The notes beneath the pieces were generated by a model, which saw nothing but the letters and a program-made list of their open reading frames with translations, was not told the origin of the DNA and ran no database searches. From Diphasiastrum complanatum (Eukaryota; Streptophyta; Lycopodiopsida; Lycopodiales; Lycopodiaceae), in contig CM055095.1 of the NCBI GenBank assembly GCA_029204225.1, forward strand, positions 9,764,243 through 9,828,242: a DNA stretch of 64,000 nt. The letters run 5' to 3'. Of this stretch, positions 22,947-35,741 are shown one piece after another (positions within the stretch are counted from its first letter, which is position 1; the number at the start of each line of letters is the position of its first letter). A program made the position numbers and the translations under genes.

Positions 22947-25900
22947 AAAATAATTGTCAAAGGTGATTTTTATTTTCATCAATTTCTATTTTTTTTATCA
23001 TATCTATATTTTTTTAAATTAAAATTTTAGTGTGAGCGGCCACCTCGGGCAGCACTAACGCATGATGGGCAGCGTGAGCGCTGTTGGGGGCCCTCCCTTT
23101 TTTTTGAATTTTTTTCCCTTCCCCTCTCACAGGCCTGTCACGCTCGGGTCTTTGGGAGAGGAGGACACAAGAGTGTGAGCCCAAGTGCTGACGTTTAAAA
23201 ATGTTTGCCTACCAAACACTTTGAATTCCAACGACAAGAGGAGATGGAGTTGGAGATTGACTCCAGAATCTAATCTATGACAACAATGTTATATAAATAT
23301 CGCGAAGGGCCAGAAAGGTTTTTCTACAGACCATTTAAGATGCAGTCTTGACATGGATAGTCAATCACTCCAGTGTATGTGGTTATTAGTTATGCCTCGT
23401 CATTCTGGGTTGGCCTATAAAGTGATTAATAATCATATGGGGGTCTAGACCTATAATTGGACATAGGAGCACTTGCATGGTGTTTGACTGCTATAATGCA
23501 AGAATAGGAGATCAATAGCTCAATATAGATTCAATGGGAATCCTAAGGAGAATATTCTCTCCTCTTGGAGAGAATACATACCATGGAAACTCGTCCATCT
23601 CCCTATTGGATTTTCTGATTATTGGAGGGAAAGCTGGTGGTATGGAACATCAGTAATTACAAAGGGAATTTCTTGGATAATAATGCTCTGTAGACTGATG
23701 GTTAGTGATTACGGTAATGGTAATACTAATAGAGAAATCCATTGATTATTATTTTTTGGGTATTGAAAATTATGAGATATAGATCTGGATCCCAAATGGT
23801 ATCTCATTATTTACAAAATCTGGAGGCCCTTAAATCTAATTTCTCTATTATTTTAAACCTCTACTTTTTAGAAATTTCTTAAATACAAGAGAATTGGATT
23901 GAGATTCATATAATTCCTTCCAGTATAGAACTATGTTCTGAAGGATTGATTATAATTATTAGAAATTGTACTTCCATACAAGGGTGAATATAGCTCAAAT
24001 TCTATTGATGTTTTCAATTATTTAAGTGGAATTTAGACTTTCTAAAATGTTCATCTCTATTTAATAGTTGATTATTGAGATGTAATATTTCTATCTCTTG
24101 GGATAAGATATTCTATGATTTTGAGGAAAAAGTCCAGTTTGTCATAGTATTGAATACTATTTACTGACTTTTTCAAATCTTTGATATCTTATACGTTATC
24201 TTCTGAGAACTTTTTAATCGAAATTATAAAAAAAAAAGAGGGGGAAGAAAGGATAGGAATTGACTTTTGATGAATCAGCCAATTGCATAGATTTCTTTTG
24301 AGGAATGCAGTATGTGGGCAAAGTAGAACTATCCAGTTGAAATAGAGAAACTCTCTAGTGATTGTTTTGAATGATCTGGAACTAGAGGAGTTTTGGGAAT
24401 ATTGAGCTGTGGGATATTCATGAATATGGAAAGTAGTGGTAAAGATCAAATAAAGATTCACTTATTGTTGCCAAGTGCCATTTTGTTATGGATTATATCA
24501 GGGGAATAAAGCTTTAATTTTAATCTTATGTCCAAAGTGATGAGGTTCATGAATCGTGATTTGGATTTCGCAGTCGCGAAGCTTTCGTGAAGGGACCACG
24601 ATCCTCTTGCGACTCGGATGGAGTTCAGATGCGATCGCTGGACATTGCCAGCTAAATCACTCCTACAATCCTCTAGAATGTAGCCAGGCACTGCTAATCT
24701 ACGTTTATAAAATTAATGCAGCATTCAACATAGTTTCAACCAAGGCACGGAATTAAAATGAACAAGAAAACTCAGACACACGGTTAACAACAGAAGCATT
24801 TGCATTCTAGATCAGACACAACAAGAGAAATTATCTATATTGATCTTCCTCTGCTTTCTTCAAGCACTGCATGCAAATCCACGTAGTGCATTGGCATGGG
24901 AGAAACACGGTTCTCTCACGAGTAATCGTCTCGCTTTACTAGCAGACAATTGGATCTCTATAAATCCTGATCACAGAGCTCATCTCGCACGCAGGCGGAC
25001 TTGTTGTCTGTATTTCATCTTGATTGCTTACTAGCATCAGACTAATACCTTACACTGTATGTGTAATCTATATGTCAAGTATCATCTAGTAAGTATGGTC
25101 GCTCTATGTAAATCTAAGATTAGAGTGATTAAACATCTACAACTAATCAGGGAATTGCAAGAGTGGCAGATTAGTCGCGACCTAAAATGTATCTGTTGAC
25201 GTCATGCCATTAGATAAGATATCCGTACTTCTGGGTACTTGCATGATCTCACTGGTACTCTTTGGAGCGTGGAGGGCACGAGAAGGTTTCGTTTCCATCG
25301 TTGGTTTCGTTTTGGTCATTTGCCTTCTCTCGTACTGGACCGCAAAAGATTCTCGTTCGTGAATCTTTCCTGTTCGCGAACCGTTCGTCTTCGTCTGCTT
25401 TGATCTTTCTTCTTGTACTATTTACTTCCATGTACGTAAATGATTCAACGAGCCACCGGTTTCAAACCGTAAGGAATATATGCGATGCAAAGAGTGTAGA
25501 CTTTTCTTTTCACAAATTTCATTATTTCTCTTGCATCGCGTTGTTGAACTATATAAAAATAGGGGGGGGGATCATCTATAGACTTGGAGACAAATGTGTC
25601 TTTTGGATCATCCTCAATGCCAAAATCTCCAGTCTGTTGATTCTCTCTCTATCTCTTCTCAGCCTTTGTTTTTTGAAGGTGGGTTCTAAATTGTTCAAGA
25701 AGTTGCCCACTCTTCTTATTTCAAAACTCTGTGAAAAATAAAAAATTGCAAATTTTTTATGCATTTATACTCAGCATTGTTAATATAACTCGCAATTATT
25801 AAATCAATAACTCGTAGCAGGAGCTTATGCTAAGCATGGCTTAGGCATTGGAATTTTTTTTTTTACTTAAAAATGTTTGTAAAGTATGAAAGCCGTTAAG

Positions 25901-26185
25901 ATAGATGATCATTCTTAGCATAGACTATTCCTTCACATGAATGACTAGTATGCTTACCATATCTCTAAACAAAATTAAAAATCTTTGAAGCTCCTTATCT
26001 TTGGAGTTATTTTGGTACAACTTTTGACACTCAGCCCAATCTTGACAATTGAGACTTTTAACCATCGCTTCTTGCACCTTCATAAAAAGTTAAAAAGTTT
26101 GTTTGAAAAAAATAATGATATTAGATTCAGTAAATTAAAACTAGTGATGTGAGCCCGCAAGTCTGCGAGCGGGTAGGACAAGGTT
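22947..26185. other. Intergenic region without recognised genes
   Basis: No recognised coding or RNA feature. There is a GC-rich patch with repeated GCAGC / GTGAGCG words at 23030-23180, words such as TTCGTGAA and TTCGCGAA near 24570-24600 and 25350-25380, and a G9 run at 25562-25570. This is probably old mobile DNA beyond recognition. Confidence 0.4.
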
Positions 26186-27870
26186 TTAAGCGGGTGGGCA
26201 AAGGTGAGGGTTATTTCTTTCTTTTGATTTGTAACACATAATCTGCCATGTAGCATTTTTTTCCCTTGCATGTACCACTATCCTGAAATCAAACTCTAAC
26301 AATAGTAGTAACCATCGTGTGATCCGTCTTGTGTTGCAAGTTTTATTCACTAAATATATCAAGGTCTGATGGTCCATATAAAATGCAAAGTGAGTGGCCA
26401 TCAAATAGTGTCTAAATTTCTTGACCGCAAAAATCATTGCAAGTGCTTCTCACTCTATGGTTGAATAGTTCATTTTTGATTCATTGAGCTGTCGGTTGGC
26501 AAATCGGATTGAAAAATCATTTTTGCACTCTCCTGGCTGGTTCAAGATGGCTCCGACTGCATACTTCGATGCGTCTGTATGCACATGGAATTTGGGTGCG
26601 TCCTTTAGCTTTTGGAATGCTTGTATGGTTTCCTTCGTCCAATGTGGTTCTGTGATGAGCTTGTAGATTGGCCTTGCTAACTCCACAAAATCTAGAATGA
26701 AGATCCGATAGTAGTTAGTGTGGCTCATGAAAATGTAGACCTCGCGAATTGTCCCCGATAGTGGCAGATCAACAATGACCCTTATCTTTGATAGATCATA
26801 GGTGATTCTGTGTCTTGATATAATGTGGACAGAGATGAGGCCATGTGTCACCCAAAATTGACACTTTTTTGGGTTCAAGGATATTTGGTACTTGCGGCAT
26901 TGAATTAACACTTCTCCAAATGAGATAAGTGCTCATTGTCTGGAAGGTACTAGGGGCATTGCAAAGTCTGAATGACATCACCTTATAGGCTTAAGTTCTC
27001 CATTATGTGGCGAATGATGTCTTGTGTTGATCCTCATGCACAATTTTCACTTGATTGTAGTCGTTGAAGCTGTCCATAAAACTGTAAGCTTCTACTCCTT
27101 CTACTCGATCTAGGACACTCTTCGTGAAGGGTATGGGAAAGTGATCATTCTTTGTAAGTGCATTCAATGCCTTTAGATTTACACAGATTCCCATTTTGTC
27201 ATTCTTATTGGGTACTATGACTTCACTGGTGCCCATTTTGTATGCTCGATTTCATAAATGAAATTGATGTCAAGCAGCTTCTGCAACTCCTGTTTGATTA
27301 GCTCTATATAGTTAGAAATGTAACGATAGTAACGACTCACCTTGGGGACTACTCCATCCACCAAGGATATGGTATGTTGGACTACGGTTGGTAGTATACC
27401 CTTTAGATTCTTGTATGTCCATGTGAAACAATCTTGGCATTCCACCAACAGATTACATAGCCTTGTGAATTAAGTGGGCGTCAACTGTGCCCCCACATGA
27501 ATGATCTTGTCTTCTTCACCAGGTTCAACTAAGTTCATTGGTTGTGTATGGGCTGGTCCTTCGAAAACTTGTTCCTTATCTTCATGATCCATGTCAAGCT
27601 CTTTTTGTGCTTTTGGCAGCATGATTACCACGTCGTCTAAGGTATGCATGATTTTTTAAAGTTTCTGACATCTCGTGAACTGGCAATATTTCTCCTCCAA
27701 CAAGTTAATTTTAGCATGACTGGTGAGCTGCGGGGTTCCAGTCATCTGTGAGGATGATGCAAAATCTTGTTCCAACTGGATGGATTTCAAGAAATTTAGC
27801 ACCTTCTTTTTGCCCTTCCTGTCAGCAAGACTGGCTGCATCCTTGTTATCCTTCTAGAAAATTGGCTTAA
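26186..27870 (-). mobile_element. Ty3-type RT/RNase H fragment, minus strand
   Basis: Read on the minus strand from 27870, the linker HTLDDVVIMLPKA (near 27640) leads into RT: YEIEHTKWAP, ICVNLKALN, EAYSFMDSFNDYNQVKI, then CRKYQISLNPKKCQF and the RNase H motifs FHVHTDASKYAVGAIL and FYMDHQTLIYLVNKTC, ending near 26190. The same motif order and wording occur in the Ty3 element at 37.6-39.2 kb, so these are copies of one family. The YLDD active site itself is lost in a deletion or frameshift near 26910-26980. Frame changes and stops show it is dead. Confidence 0.9.
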
Positions 27871-28004
27871 TATTTGCCTCGTGATTACGACAAATCACTC
27901 CAATGGATCACCTGATTGTAATGCTGTTTCATTTGATTTTAGTGCTAGTAGAATAGTTCATTTATCGAAATGACTAATCACTTGGAGTAGCAAAGATAGT
28001 CGAC

Positions 28005-30788
28005 ACAAGAATGTCAGTAACCTTCACAAGGGACTCTTGTAAATTGTTTGATGAAGATTTTGATAACCTAGTTGCTAAAGGTAACAGAGATGGTAATTTG
28101 TATCACTTGAGCATTCGAACTCAAATCGAACAAGCAAATCAAAATCAAGAATCAACATATATTCTGTGGCACAAGAGGTTATGTCACATGAACATGGAAT
28201 CCTTGTACCAAGCCCACAAGAGTCATAGAATTGAAGGAGTTGAAATCAAGAGTCGATATGTTTGAACTACTTGCAAATCCTGTCTTAAAGACAAAATGAC
28301 TCAAACACCTTTCAGTAAAGATGTTCATAAAGCAACCAAGGTACTGGAAATTGTGCATTCAGATATTTGTGGACCATTCAGAGTATTGTCTTTAGGTGAT
28401 GCAAAATACTTCAAAACGTTTATTGATGACTTCAACAAGTTCACTGTAGTATGCTTTATTCGTACAAAATCAGAAGCTTTCGAGATATTCGTTGAGTATA
28501 CGAATTGAGCTGAGAAGCATACATGCAACAAGTTAAGGCAAATTCGCACAGATCGTGGAGGTGAGTACAATTTCAACAAATTCAAAACTTTTTGTACTGA
28601 TTGAGGTATTATGCATACGAATACTGCATCATACACACCTCAGCACAATGGAATCGCCGAACAAAGAAATCGTACACTAATGGAAGTTGCTAGGTGTATA
28701 ATGGCTCATGCGAAGGCACCAAAACAGTTGTGGGCGGAAGCGGTGGCTACGTCGAACTATCTTCAGAATCGAATTCTAAAATCTTGAATACCGGACAAAA
28801 CTCCTCACAAAATATGGTGGAAGTCAAAGCCAAATCTGTTCAGACATCCGGATGTGCAGTTTATATGCATATACCAGACAAATTGAGAAAGAAACTTGAT
28901 GAAAAGACAAAACAAGGTTTTCTGGTAGGATTCGAGTTACATTCGTCATATTGTCGAGTCTACATACCCGAAACTGGTAGAATAAAAGTTGTTCGAGATG
29001 TCAAATTTAATGAGTCAAAGTACACAGCAGACAGTGACTTTACCAATGACAGAAGTAAAACAAGCAGATGATGAACAAGAATTACCAGATTCAGAGGGAG
29101 TTCAAGATCGAGTACCTGAAAGACTCGAATCACTAGTTCGAATTCAAGCAGACCAGGGCAAACCCGAAAATGCATAATTGAATTCGAAACCTATACAAAC
29201 TGTGAGAAGATCTGATAGACAAAGAAAACCACCAGTAAGGTTTGGTCAGGATGTTTCAACAAATATAGCCATTGAATTTTGTGGCTTCACAGACGAACCT
29301 CAAACAATTGAGAAAGCTGTTGATGGACCAAATAAAGATCATTGGATTCAAGCAATGGGACGAAATGTCATCCATGTATAAGAACAATGCATGGACACTT
29401 GCACCTATACCTGATGGAAGAAAACTAGTTAAATGCAAGTGAATCTACAAGATTAAAACAGGTCCTAATGGAGATAACATCAAATACAAAACAAGGTTGG
29501 TTACGAAAGGTTTCTCACAAAAATATGGAATCGACTACACTGATACTTTCTCACCGGTAGTCAAACACACATCAATTCGCTTGTTATTCGCTTATGCAGT
29601 GGCTCATGATCTCAAAATCCATATTGTGGATGAGAAAATTGCTTTCTTGCACGAAGAATTAGAAGAAGATTTATTCGTGGATCAATTACTTAATTTTGTA
29701 AGACAAGAATATTCAGAATTCGAATGTCACATGAATAAAAACATCTATAGTCTGAAACAAGCAGCCAGACAATGGTATAGAAAGAAGGACAAAGCACTTG
29801 TTTATGTTGACGACACGCTTATCTTCTCAAGAAAAGATAAATTGATTTCAGATGTCAAAACAAACATTTCTGGAATATTTGAAATCACTAATCTAGGAGA
29901 AGCAAAAATCTATCTAGGCTCACAAATCGAAAGAGACTTTGAAGGTGGAAAGTCGTATCTTCACCAACAAAAGTACACTCGAAAAATCATTGACGACCTC
30001 AACATGCTCGAATGCAAAGGTGTGCATACTCCCATGATACCTGGAACAATACTGAGTAAGACAGATTGTCCGCAAACTCTCGAAGAAGAGAAATGAATGG
30101 CCAATACACCCTATCGAAGGCTGGTTGGATCATTGTTGTATCTTGCAGACAACACCAGACTTAATATAGCATTTGCAGTATACAGACTGAGCCAATTTAT
30201 CAGAACCTAGGATCGTTGCATTGGAAGTTAGCAAAAAGAGTAGTACAATATCTCCAAGAAACGAAAGACTATTAAATATGTTATTCGAAGGAAGCTAGAT
30301 TTCGAATTGAATGTTACAGTGACACAAGCTAGGCATCCATGAAGGATGATAGCAAAAGTATTTTAGGAGGTTTTACTCTAGCATCTGGTGCATCCATACT
30401 TTGGATAAGCAAGAAGCAAACAACAATAGCTCAATCTTCGTGTGAGGCCGAATATGTAGCAGCAGCTAAGATGGAAAACGAGCTGATATGGATCAAACAA
30501 ATGTTGGAAGAATTTGATGAAACTATTTTTGAACCTTATGTCTTATTAATGGATAACACTTCAACAATTTATCTTACGAAAGATCTTGTGTTTCATTTGA
30601 AAACAAAGCATATAGCTATCAAGTATCATGTTATTCAGGACTTAGTCAAAAAGAAGATACTAAAGACAGTCTTCATACCTACAGAGGAAATGACAGCTGA
30701 TATCTTTACAAAGCCACTCAATAAAGCTTTGTTTGAGAAGCAACAAAGAAGATTGGGATTAATCCAACTGCCCACTTTGAGAGGGAGC
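28005..30788 (+). mobile_element. Degenerate copia element A (integrase to RNase H)
   Basis: It starts inside the protease-integrase linker (NLYHLSI, then LWHKRLCHMN near 28165). The integrase shows HSDICGPF, RTDRGGEYNF and NGIAEQRNRT, with stops near 28504 and 28604. RT begins near 29420 (LVKCKWIYKIKT, with TGA for one codon) and continues at 29497-30096 with YGIDYTDTFSPVVK and LVYVDDTLIFSR. RNase H runs at 30339-30780 (SSCEAEYVAAA, MDNTSTIYL, TADIFTKPLN). The last codons LPTLRGS overlap a purine-rich tract followed by TGTAGAACACC. Within RT, residues between RQWYRK and KALVYVDD (near 29790) are missing. The lineage differs from that of the other copia copies here. Confidence 0.92.
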
Positions 30789-30890
30789 TGTAGAACACCT
30801 CAACAGACAAATCTTGGTTCTACCAACTTAGCCTTCAACTTCATTAAAAATTTTCATTCTGAAATTGGAGTTGGGTCCCTTCACAAGTGA
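29497..30890 (+). pseudogene. copia A reverse transcriptase and RNase H
   Basis: Two open stretches, 29497-30096 and 30339-30890, carry the RT catalytic motif VYVDDTLIFS and the RNase H end. Between them is a stop at 30094-30096 plus frame changes. A deletion of roughly 40-50 residues just before the catalytic motif (29785-29795) removes part of the palm that copia RTs normally have, so the enzyme cannot be active. Confidence 0.88.
30789..30837 (+). repeat. Remnant start of copia A 3' LTR
   Basis: GAGAGGGAGC is followed by TGTAGAACACC at 30789, the expected polypurine tract and LTR start. Only about 50 bp remain before sequence belonging to copia B begins near 30838. Confidence 0.55.
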
Positions 30891-33800
30891 AGAGTGAAGT
30901 TTCTTCAAGGTGAAGAAACAGTTCAAAAACTAGAAAAGTCCCTATTTTTGGGTCTTTTGCCCGTTTTGACCCAAACGAAAGGCTATAACCTCCAAATGAA
31001 GGGCACCCGGACTGTACTTGCAAGTACGATACAGCAAAACAGAGTGATTGCAGCGGAGAAAGTGTTCGGAGTACATTAGAAGTGATTTCACCATTCCACT
31101 AGGCACGTTGTTGGAAGTTGACGACTGAGTGCATTTCGGAAGGCGACGCCAATTTGGCTTTCAAATTGGTGGAAAAGCGACGAGTGGACTGGTAAGGGAA
31201 AAAGTGCAGGTCATTATTTTTAACTTCTAACATCACTGTTGGCCTCGACATACTGTTTTTAGCCTACGGCAGAAGTTTCAAGCAGTTTTGCGATGGCAAA
31301 CATGGGAGAGTCCATTATGAGTGAAAGTAGCGAATTGGACGGGATTTCCAGCTATGCAGTGTAGAAATTCAAAATGAAAAACATACTGATGGAGAAAGAC
31401 GTGTGGGAAGTCGTCATAGGTGATGAGAGAAGGCCGCCAAATGAAGCAGATATCAAAGTGTTTGACAAAAAGATGAGGAAAGCTTTGACCTTCATTAACT
31501 TGTCAGTGAATGATCACATCATTACCCACATTTGTGATGCTGTTACACCTAGACATGCATGGGATGTGCTAAAGGAACAGTTCAAGATGTCAAATCCGTC
31601 AAGAATCATGTTTCTGAAGTCAAAGTTGAATAGTGCTCGCATGGAGCAAGGAGAGCACATTCAGACGTACATGACCAGAATCAACACAATGAGAGATGAA
31701 CTGCATTCTATTGGTGAGTGCATACGTGATGTGGAGCTGGTGCACAATGCATTGTGCGGCATTGCAGAACCCTATCAGATGTTTGTGAGTGGAATAGCAT
31801 CAAGAGAGAGATTGCCAACCTTTGACGAGCTCATAGGAAACTTCATGCAAAAAGAGCAACATAGAGAAATGTTGAAAGTTGGACGTCAAAATACTGACGA
31901 TCAGGCACTTGCAACACGCCAAAAACAAGGCAAGGGCAAGGTAAAAAAGAAGTCTAAGCAACAATTTGCCAAGTCTCAGGAGGACGAGAGATCTTCCAGT
32001 AAAACTAAGAAGAAAGACAAGTGCTTCCATTGTGGTAAAAAGGGCCAGTGAATGTCGCGAATTCCTGGCGGATCAAGGCAAGGGAAAACCAAAACAAGCA
32101 GGTAACCTTGTCGATGAGGGTGAGATTGAAGACTTTAGCATCTTCATATCTGCATTGTCATCTAATCAAGATGATCAAGCATGGTATATTGACTCGGGAG
32201 CCACAAGACACATGACAGGTAACAAGAATTGGTTCAGTAGTTTGAAGGTGTTGGATAATGGAACATCTGTTTCACAAGCAAATGGTGAGGTGTGCAAGAT
32301 CAAGGGCATAGGCACTGTTTCAATCCAACTACTTGATGACAAAAGCAGGATGATCAGGGAGGTACTTTACGTACCAGGTTTGAAGAAAAATCTACTTTCT
32401 ATTGGAGTCATTACTGATCAAAAGTTGAAAGTATAATTTGCCCATGATCATTGCTTTGTGAAGGATGTGAACCAAAAGTTTAAAGTTATTGCGGATGGAG
32501 TAAGAGAGCCCAATACAAAATTGTACAAGTTGAATGCTACAATTAAGGGGCAACATGGACTTGTATTGTCCATTCCATCGCAAACTGAGTTGTGGCATAA
32601 GAGGCTTGGTCACTTGAACTTGGGAAGCCTCAGTTTGATGAGAAAATTGGAGATGGTAACAGGATTGCCTACCATAGAAGATCACTTGAAATTGATGTGC
32701 GAATCTTGTGTATATGGGAAGCAACATCGAAAGAAGTTCAATAAAGGGGTGTTGCAAGAGCAAAGAACATCCTGGATTTAATCCACACATATTTATGCGG
32801 GCTATGAGGACCATGTCCTTAGGTAAAGCCTTCTATTTCATGACCTTTATTGATGATATGTCACGTAAGACGTGGATCTACTTCTTGAAGAAGAAATTAG
32901 ATGCATTTGATAACTTCAAGAGCTTCAAAGCATTGGTAAAAAATCAGACAGGTAGGAAGATCAAAGTCCTAAGATCAGATAGTGGAGGTGAGTACAAGTC
33001 TAATGACTTCAATGATCTTTGTGATCAATGTGGGATTAAAAGACAATTTACGCAAGCTCATACTCCTACTCTCAATGGTGTAGCTGAGCGCAAGAATCGT
33101 ATGATTGTGGAAAGTGCCAGATCTATGCTAGTTGATATGAAACTACCAAAAGATTTTTGGTCAGAAGCATGTAGCACGACAGTCTATTTTCAAAATAGAA
33201 GTCCTACCATTGCCATACCAAAGATAACACCTGAGGAAGCATTCACGAAGAAGAAGCCAAAGGTGAACCACTTGTGAATCTTTGGATGTAAGGCCTTTGT
33301 ACACATTTCTAAAGAAGAGAGATGTAAACTTGATGTAAGAGCTATCAACCGCATATTCCTAGGATATGATGATCGTGTGAAGGGCTATAGATGTTTTGAT
33401 CCAGTGGAAAACAAAATCCATATAAGCCGTGATGTTATCTTTGATGAATCCAAGATGTATGAAGACGAGGATGCTGAGAAGATAGACACATCCACTGGGA
33501 AAGATGATATAGTGAGGATACCACCTGATGATAATCCATTCATTGACCTTCTGAGTGATGAACATGAGGATACATCTCAAGATACTACTACTCAACCTCA
33601 AGAGACAGGTTGGAGAGGTAGGGACAAACCTTTTGGTGCAAGAAGGATTGAAGTTGTAGGTGACAAACGCAAGGAGAAGGATGTACCGTGGGATACATTT
33701 TCACCAGGAAGCCGATTACCTGACATGAAGCTCCCCAAGTGGTGAGAGATTGTTGGAGAGCCGCGACATAGATGACTTTCCAGGATCATCTAACCAAGGA

Positions 33801-34606
33801 GAGCTACGAAGATCAACAAGAGAGAAGACTCAACCTGAAAGGTATGAAGCAAATTATGCTCTCTTATCTAGCATTATTCAAAGCAAAAAACCTTCGACTT
33901 ATGGTGAAGCGAAGGATGATGACATTTGGGTCAAGGCCATGGGAGAGGAGATGGAGTCAACTGCTAAGCATAGCACATGGGACATAGTAGAACCACCAGT
34001 TGGCAAGAAACCCATTGGTTGCAAATGGGTATACAAGACTAAGTACCATGCAGATGGAAGTATAGCAAAGCACAAGGCAAGATTGATGATCAAAGGGTAT
34101 GCACAAAGTAAAGGCTCGACTATGAGAAGACCTTTGTGCCAGTATGTAAGTGGAATACTCTACGTCTACTTGTTGCTTTAACTTCACATTTTGATTGGCC
34201 TTTGCATCAAATGGATGTGAAATCTGCTTTTCTACATGGTGAGTTAGAAGAAGAAGTGTTCATGGATCAACCTGAAGGCTTTGTAGCGAAGGGACAGGAA
34301 AATAAAGTATGTCGCTTGAAGAAAGCGCTTTATGGTCTTAAACAAGCACCACGTGCATGGTATAGCAAGATTGATGCCTACTTTCATTCAAAGGGGATGG
34401 TGAGAACACATTCTGATCCAAATCTATATGTCTTATGCTTTGATGGTATGGTTGCTTTGATTGCTCTTTATGTTGATGACTTGATTATTATGGGAAATAG
34501 TCAAGAGATGATAGACATGATCAAGAAAGACCTCATGAAATAATTCGAGATGATAGATCTTAGCTTGATGCATTACTGCCTTGGAGTAGAAGTGTGGCAA
34601 AAAGGA
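30838..34606 (+). mobile_element. Degenerate copia element B (leader, gag, protease, integrase, RT)
   Basis: The leader at 30838-31290 is similar to the minus-strand stretch 44720-44250, and both lead to the same gag family, so they are two copies of one copia family. Gag starts at ATG 31294 (MANMGESIM). Next come the zinc-knuckle start CFHCGKKGQ, the protease WYIDSGATRHMTG near 32180, integrase (WHKRLGH, RSDSGGEYKS, NGVAERKNR) at 32580-33280, the hinge, and RT with ALYVDDLIIMGN near 34465. Similarity stops near 34606 after LGVEVWQK, where the LTR of the next Ty3 element begins, so RNase H and the 3' LTR are lost. At least six frameshifts or stops are present. Confidence 0.92.
31294..32051 (+). 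pseudogene. copia B gag
   Basis: Gag forms the virus-like particle of the element. From ATG 31294 the frame has a TAG at 31362-31364, where a tryptophan is expected after the YAV/YSI motif. It is then open at 31374-32051 with the UBN2-type capsid (HAWDVLKEQFKM, IMFLKSKLNSARM, RDELHSIGE) and a Lys-rich tail. The zinc knuckle begins CFHCGKKGQ and is cut by a TGA; a second frame (31966-32436) carries on into the protease. Confidence 0.85.
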
Positions 34607-34618
34607 CATGAAGTGGAT

Positions 34619-35391
34619 TGTTGGAGGGTTTGTTGGAGGGTTTGCGGATCCCAAGGCAACCCTAACCCTAGTTAATAAGTGAGAGGGATTTGGCACCCTG
34701 TGTGTGTAAGTCCGACCCGATGACCACATAGTTATTTGATTGATTAGTTAAAAGTCAATAAAAGGACTTTAGGCCTTTTTGCGAGACTTTTAATGTCGCA
34801 GGGCCTAAATGTCAAGTTAGTGAATAAAGTTGGGTTTCTCTCCAATTTTGATGGTTCCCACACTTTTTTAAATTTGAATAAAAAGAGAGGCAAGACTGGA
34901 CCAATAGGATTCAGAGGCCAGGGTCCTCCTCTCTACTATAAAACGGGACCAACTCGAGTTGCTCCTCATGTTCATTTCCTCAGTTCAATAAAGCAGATTG
35001 GTTCTCTTTAGAAATGGATTGATGACTGTCCTTGAACTTTCTCTCTTTTCTTCCATTTCTCATGCTTTCTTTGGATTTTGCTAATTGTTGGATTTGATCA
35101 TTATTGGGATTGCTATTTCTTATGCTTTTTGTGAGAGAGAAAGGGAGAGAGAGAAGAGTAAGTTTCTATCATTGTTGTGGATTTAGGGTTAATGGAAGTA
35201 GGGTTAATGGATGTAGTGTTAATGCTTAGTGTTAATGGATGTTAGTGTTAGATCCTCCATTCATGTTGAAATCTGAACTATACTATCGCTCTCATGGGAA
35301 TGAACCTCCGCGTGACAACTAACTCCATCTCTTTGATGCTAGATTGACTAGATCTTGGATTTAGGTTAGGCAAGGAAAGAAATACACTACA
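34619..35391 (+). repeat. 5' LTR of Ty3-type element
   Basis: The probable start is TGTTGGAGGG at 34619 (approximate) and the end CACTACA at 35391, four bases before the primer site. It contains a TATA box TATAAAA at 34937-34943 and AATAAA at 34987-34992, consistent with U3/R. No second copy of this LTR was found downstream, so the 3' end of the element is missing. Confidence 0.7.
34937..34943 (+). promoter_or_regulatory. TATA box in Ty3 LTR
   Basis: TATAAAA in a GC-rich surround, with an AATAAA about 45 bp downstream, an arrangement often seen around U3/R of plant LTRs. Confidence 0.6.
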
Positions 35392-35395
35392 ATTT

Positions 35396-35413
35396 TGGCA
35401 CTGTTGCCGGGGA
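35396..35413 (+). promoter_or_regulatory. Primer-binding site, tRNA-Asp type
   Basis: TGGCACTGTTGCCGGGGA differs at two positions from the TGGCGCCGTTGCCGGGGA primer site I know from plant Tat/Athila-type Ty3 elements, which is complementary to tRNA-Asp. It sits four bases after the LTR end. This suggests the Tat/Athila side of Ty3 elements. Confidence 0.75.
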
Positions 35414-35741
35414 GCTACGCCAATTTTTCAATTTGCAACATTTTTTAGACTGCCTTTTGCAACTTCAACCCTTGGATAATTCAGCAACGATATGCCCAGA
35501 TGGGATATCAAGATCCACAGTATGGAGGCAATCCAACAGCAAGACTGCGACAATCTACTTTTGGATACCCAGAGCATCTAGCCTTGCCTGCCCCACCAAA
35601 GCACCCCGTCCTCCTGCCAATTTGATGGAACCAGAACCTTACGGAAGTGCTGAGCAATGGAGCTATGGTAATGATCAGGAAGGTGGATCTTCAGAACAGT
35701 ATGTCATTTATGTTGCCACTCAAAAATAAGCCTCAAGAAAT

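Noticed and set aside
22815-23030. A 71-codon frame containing [14 protein letters not shown] as a small gene
   Set aside because: Only the 43 bp copied from PEX11 looks coding; the rest is AT-rich and has no family match.
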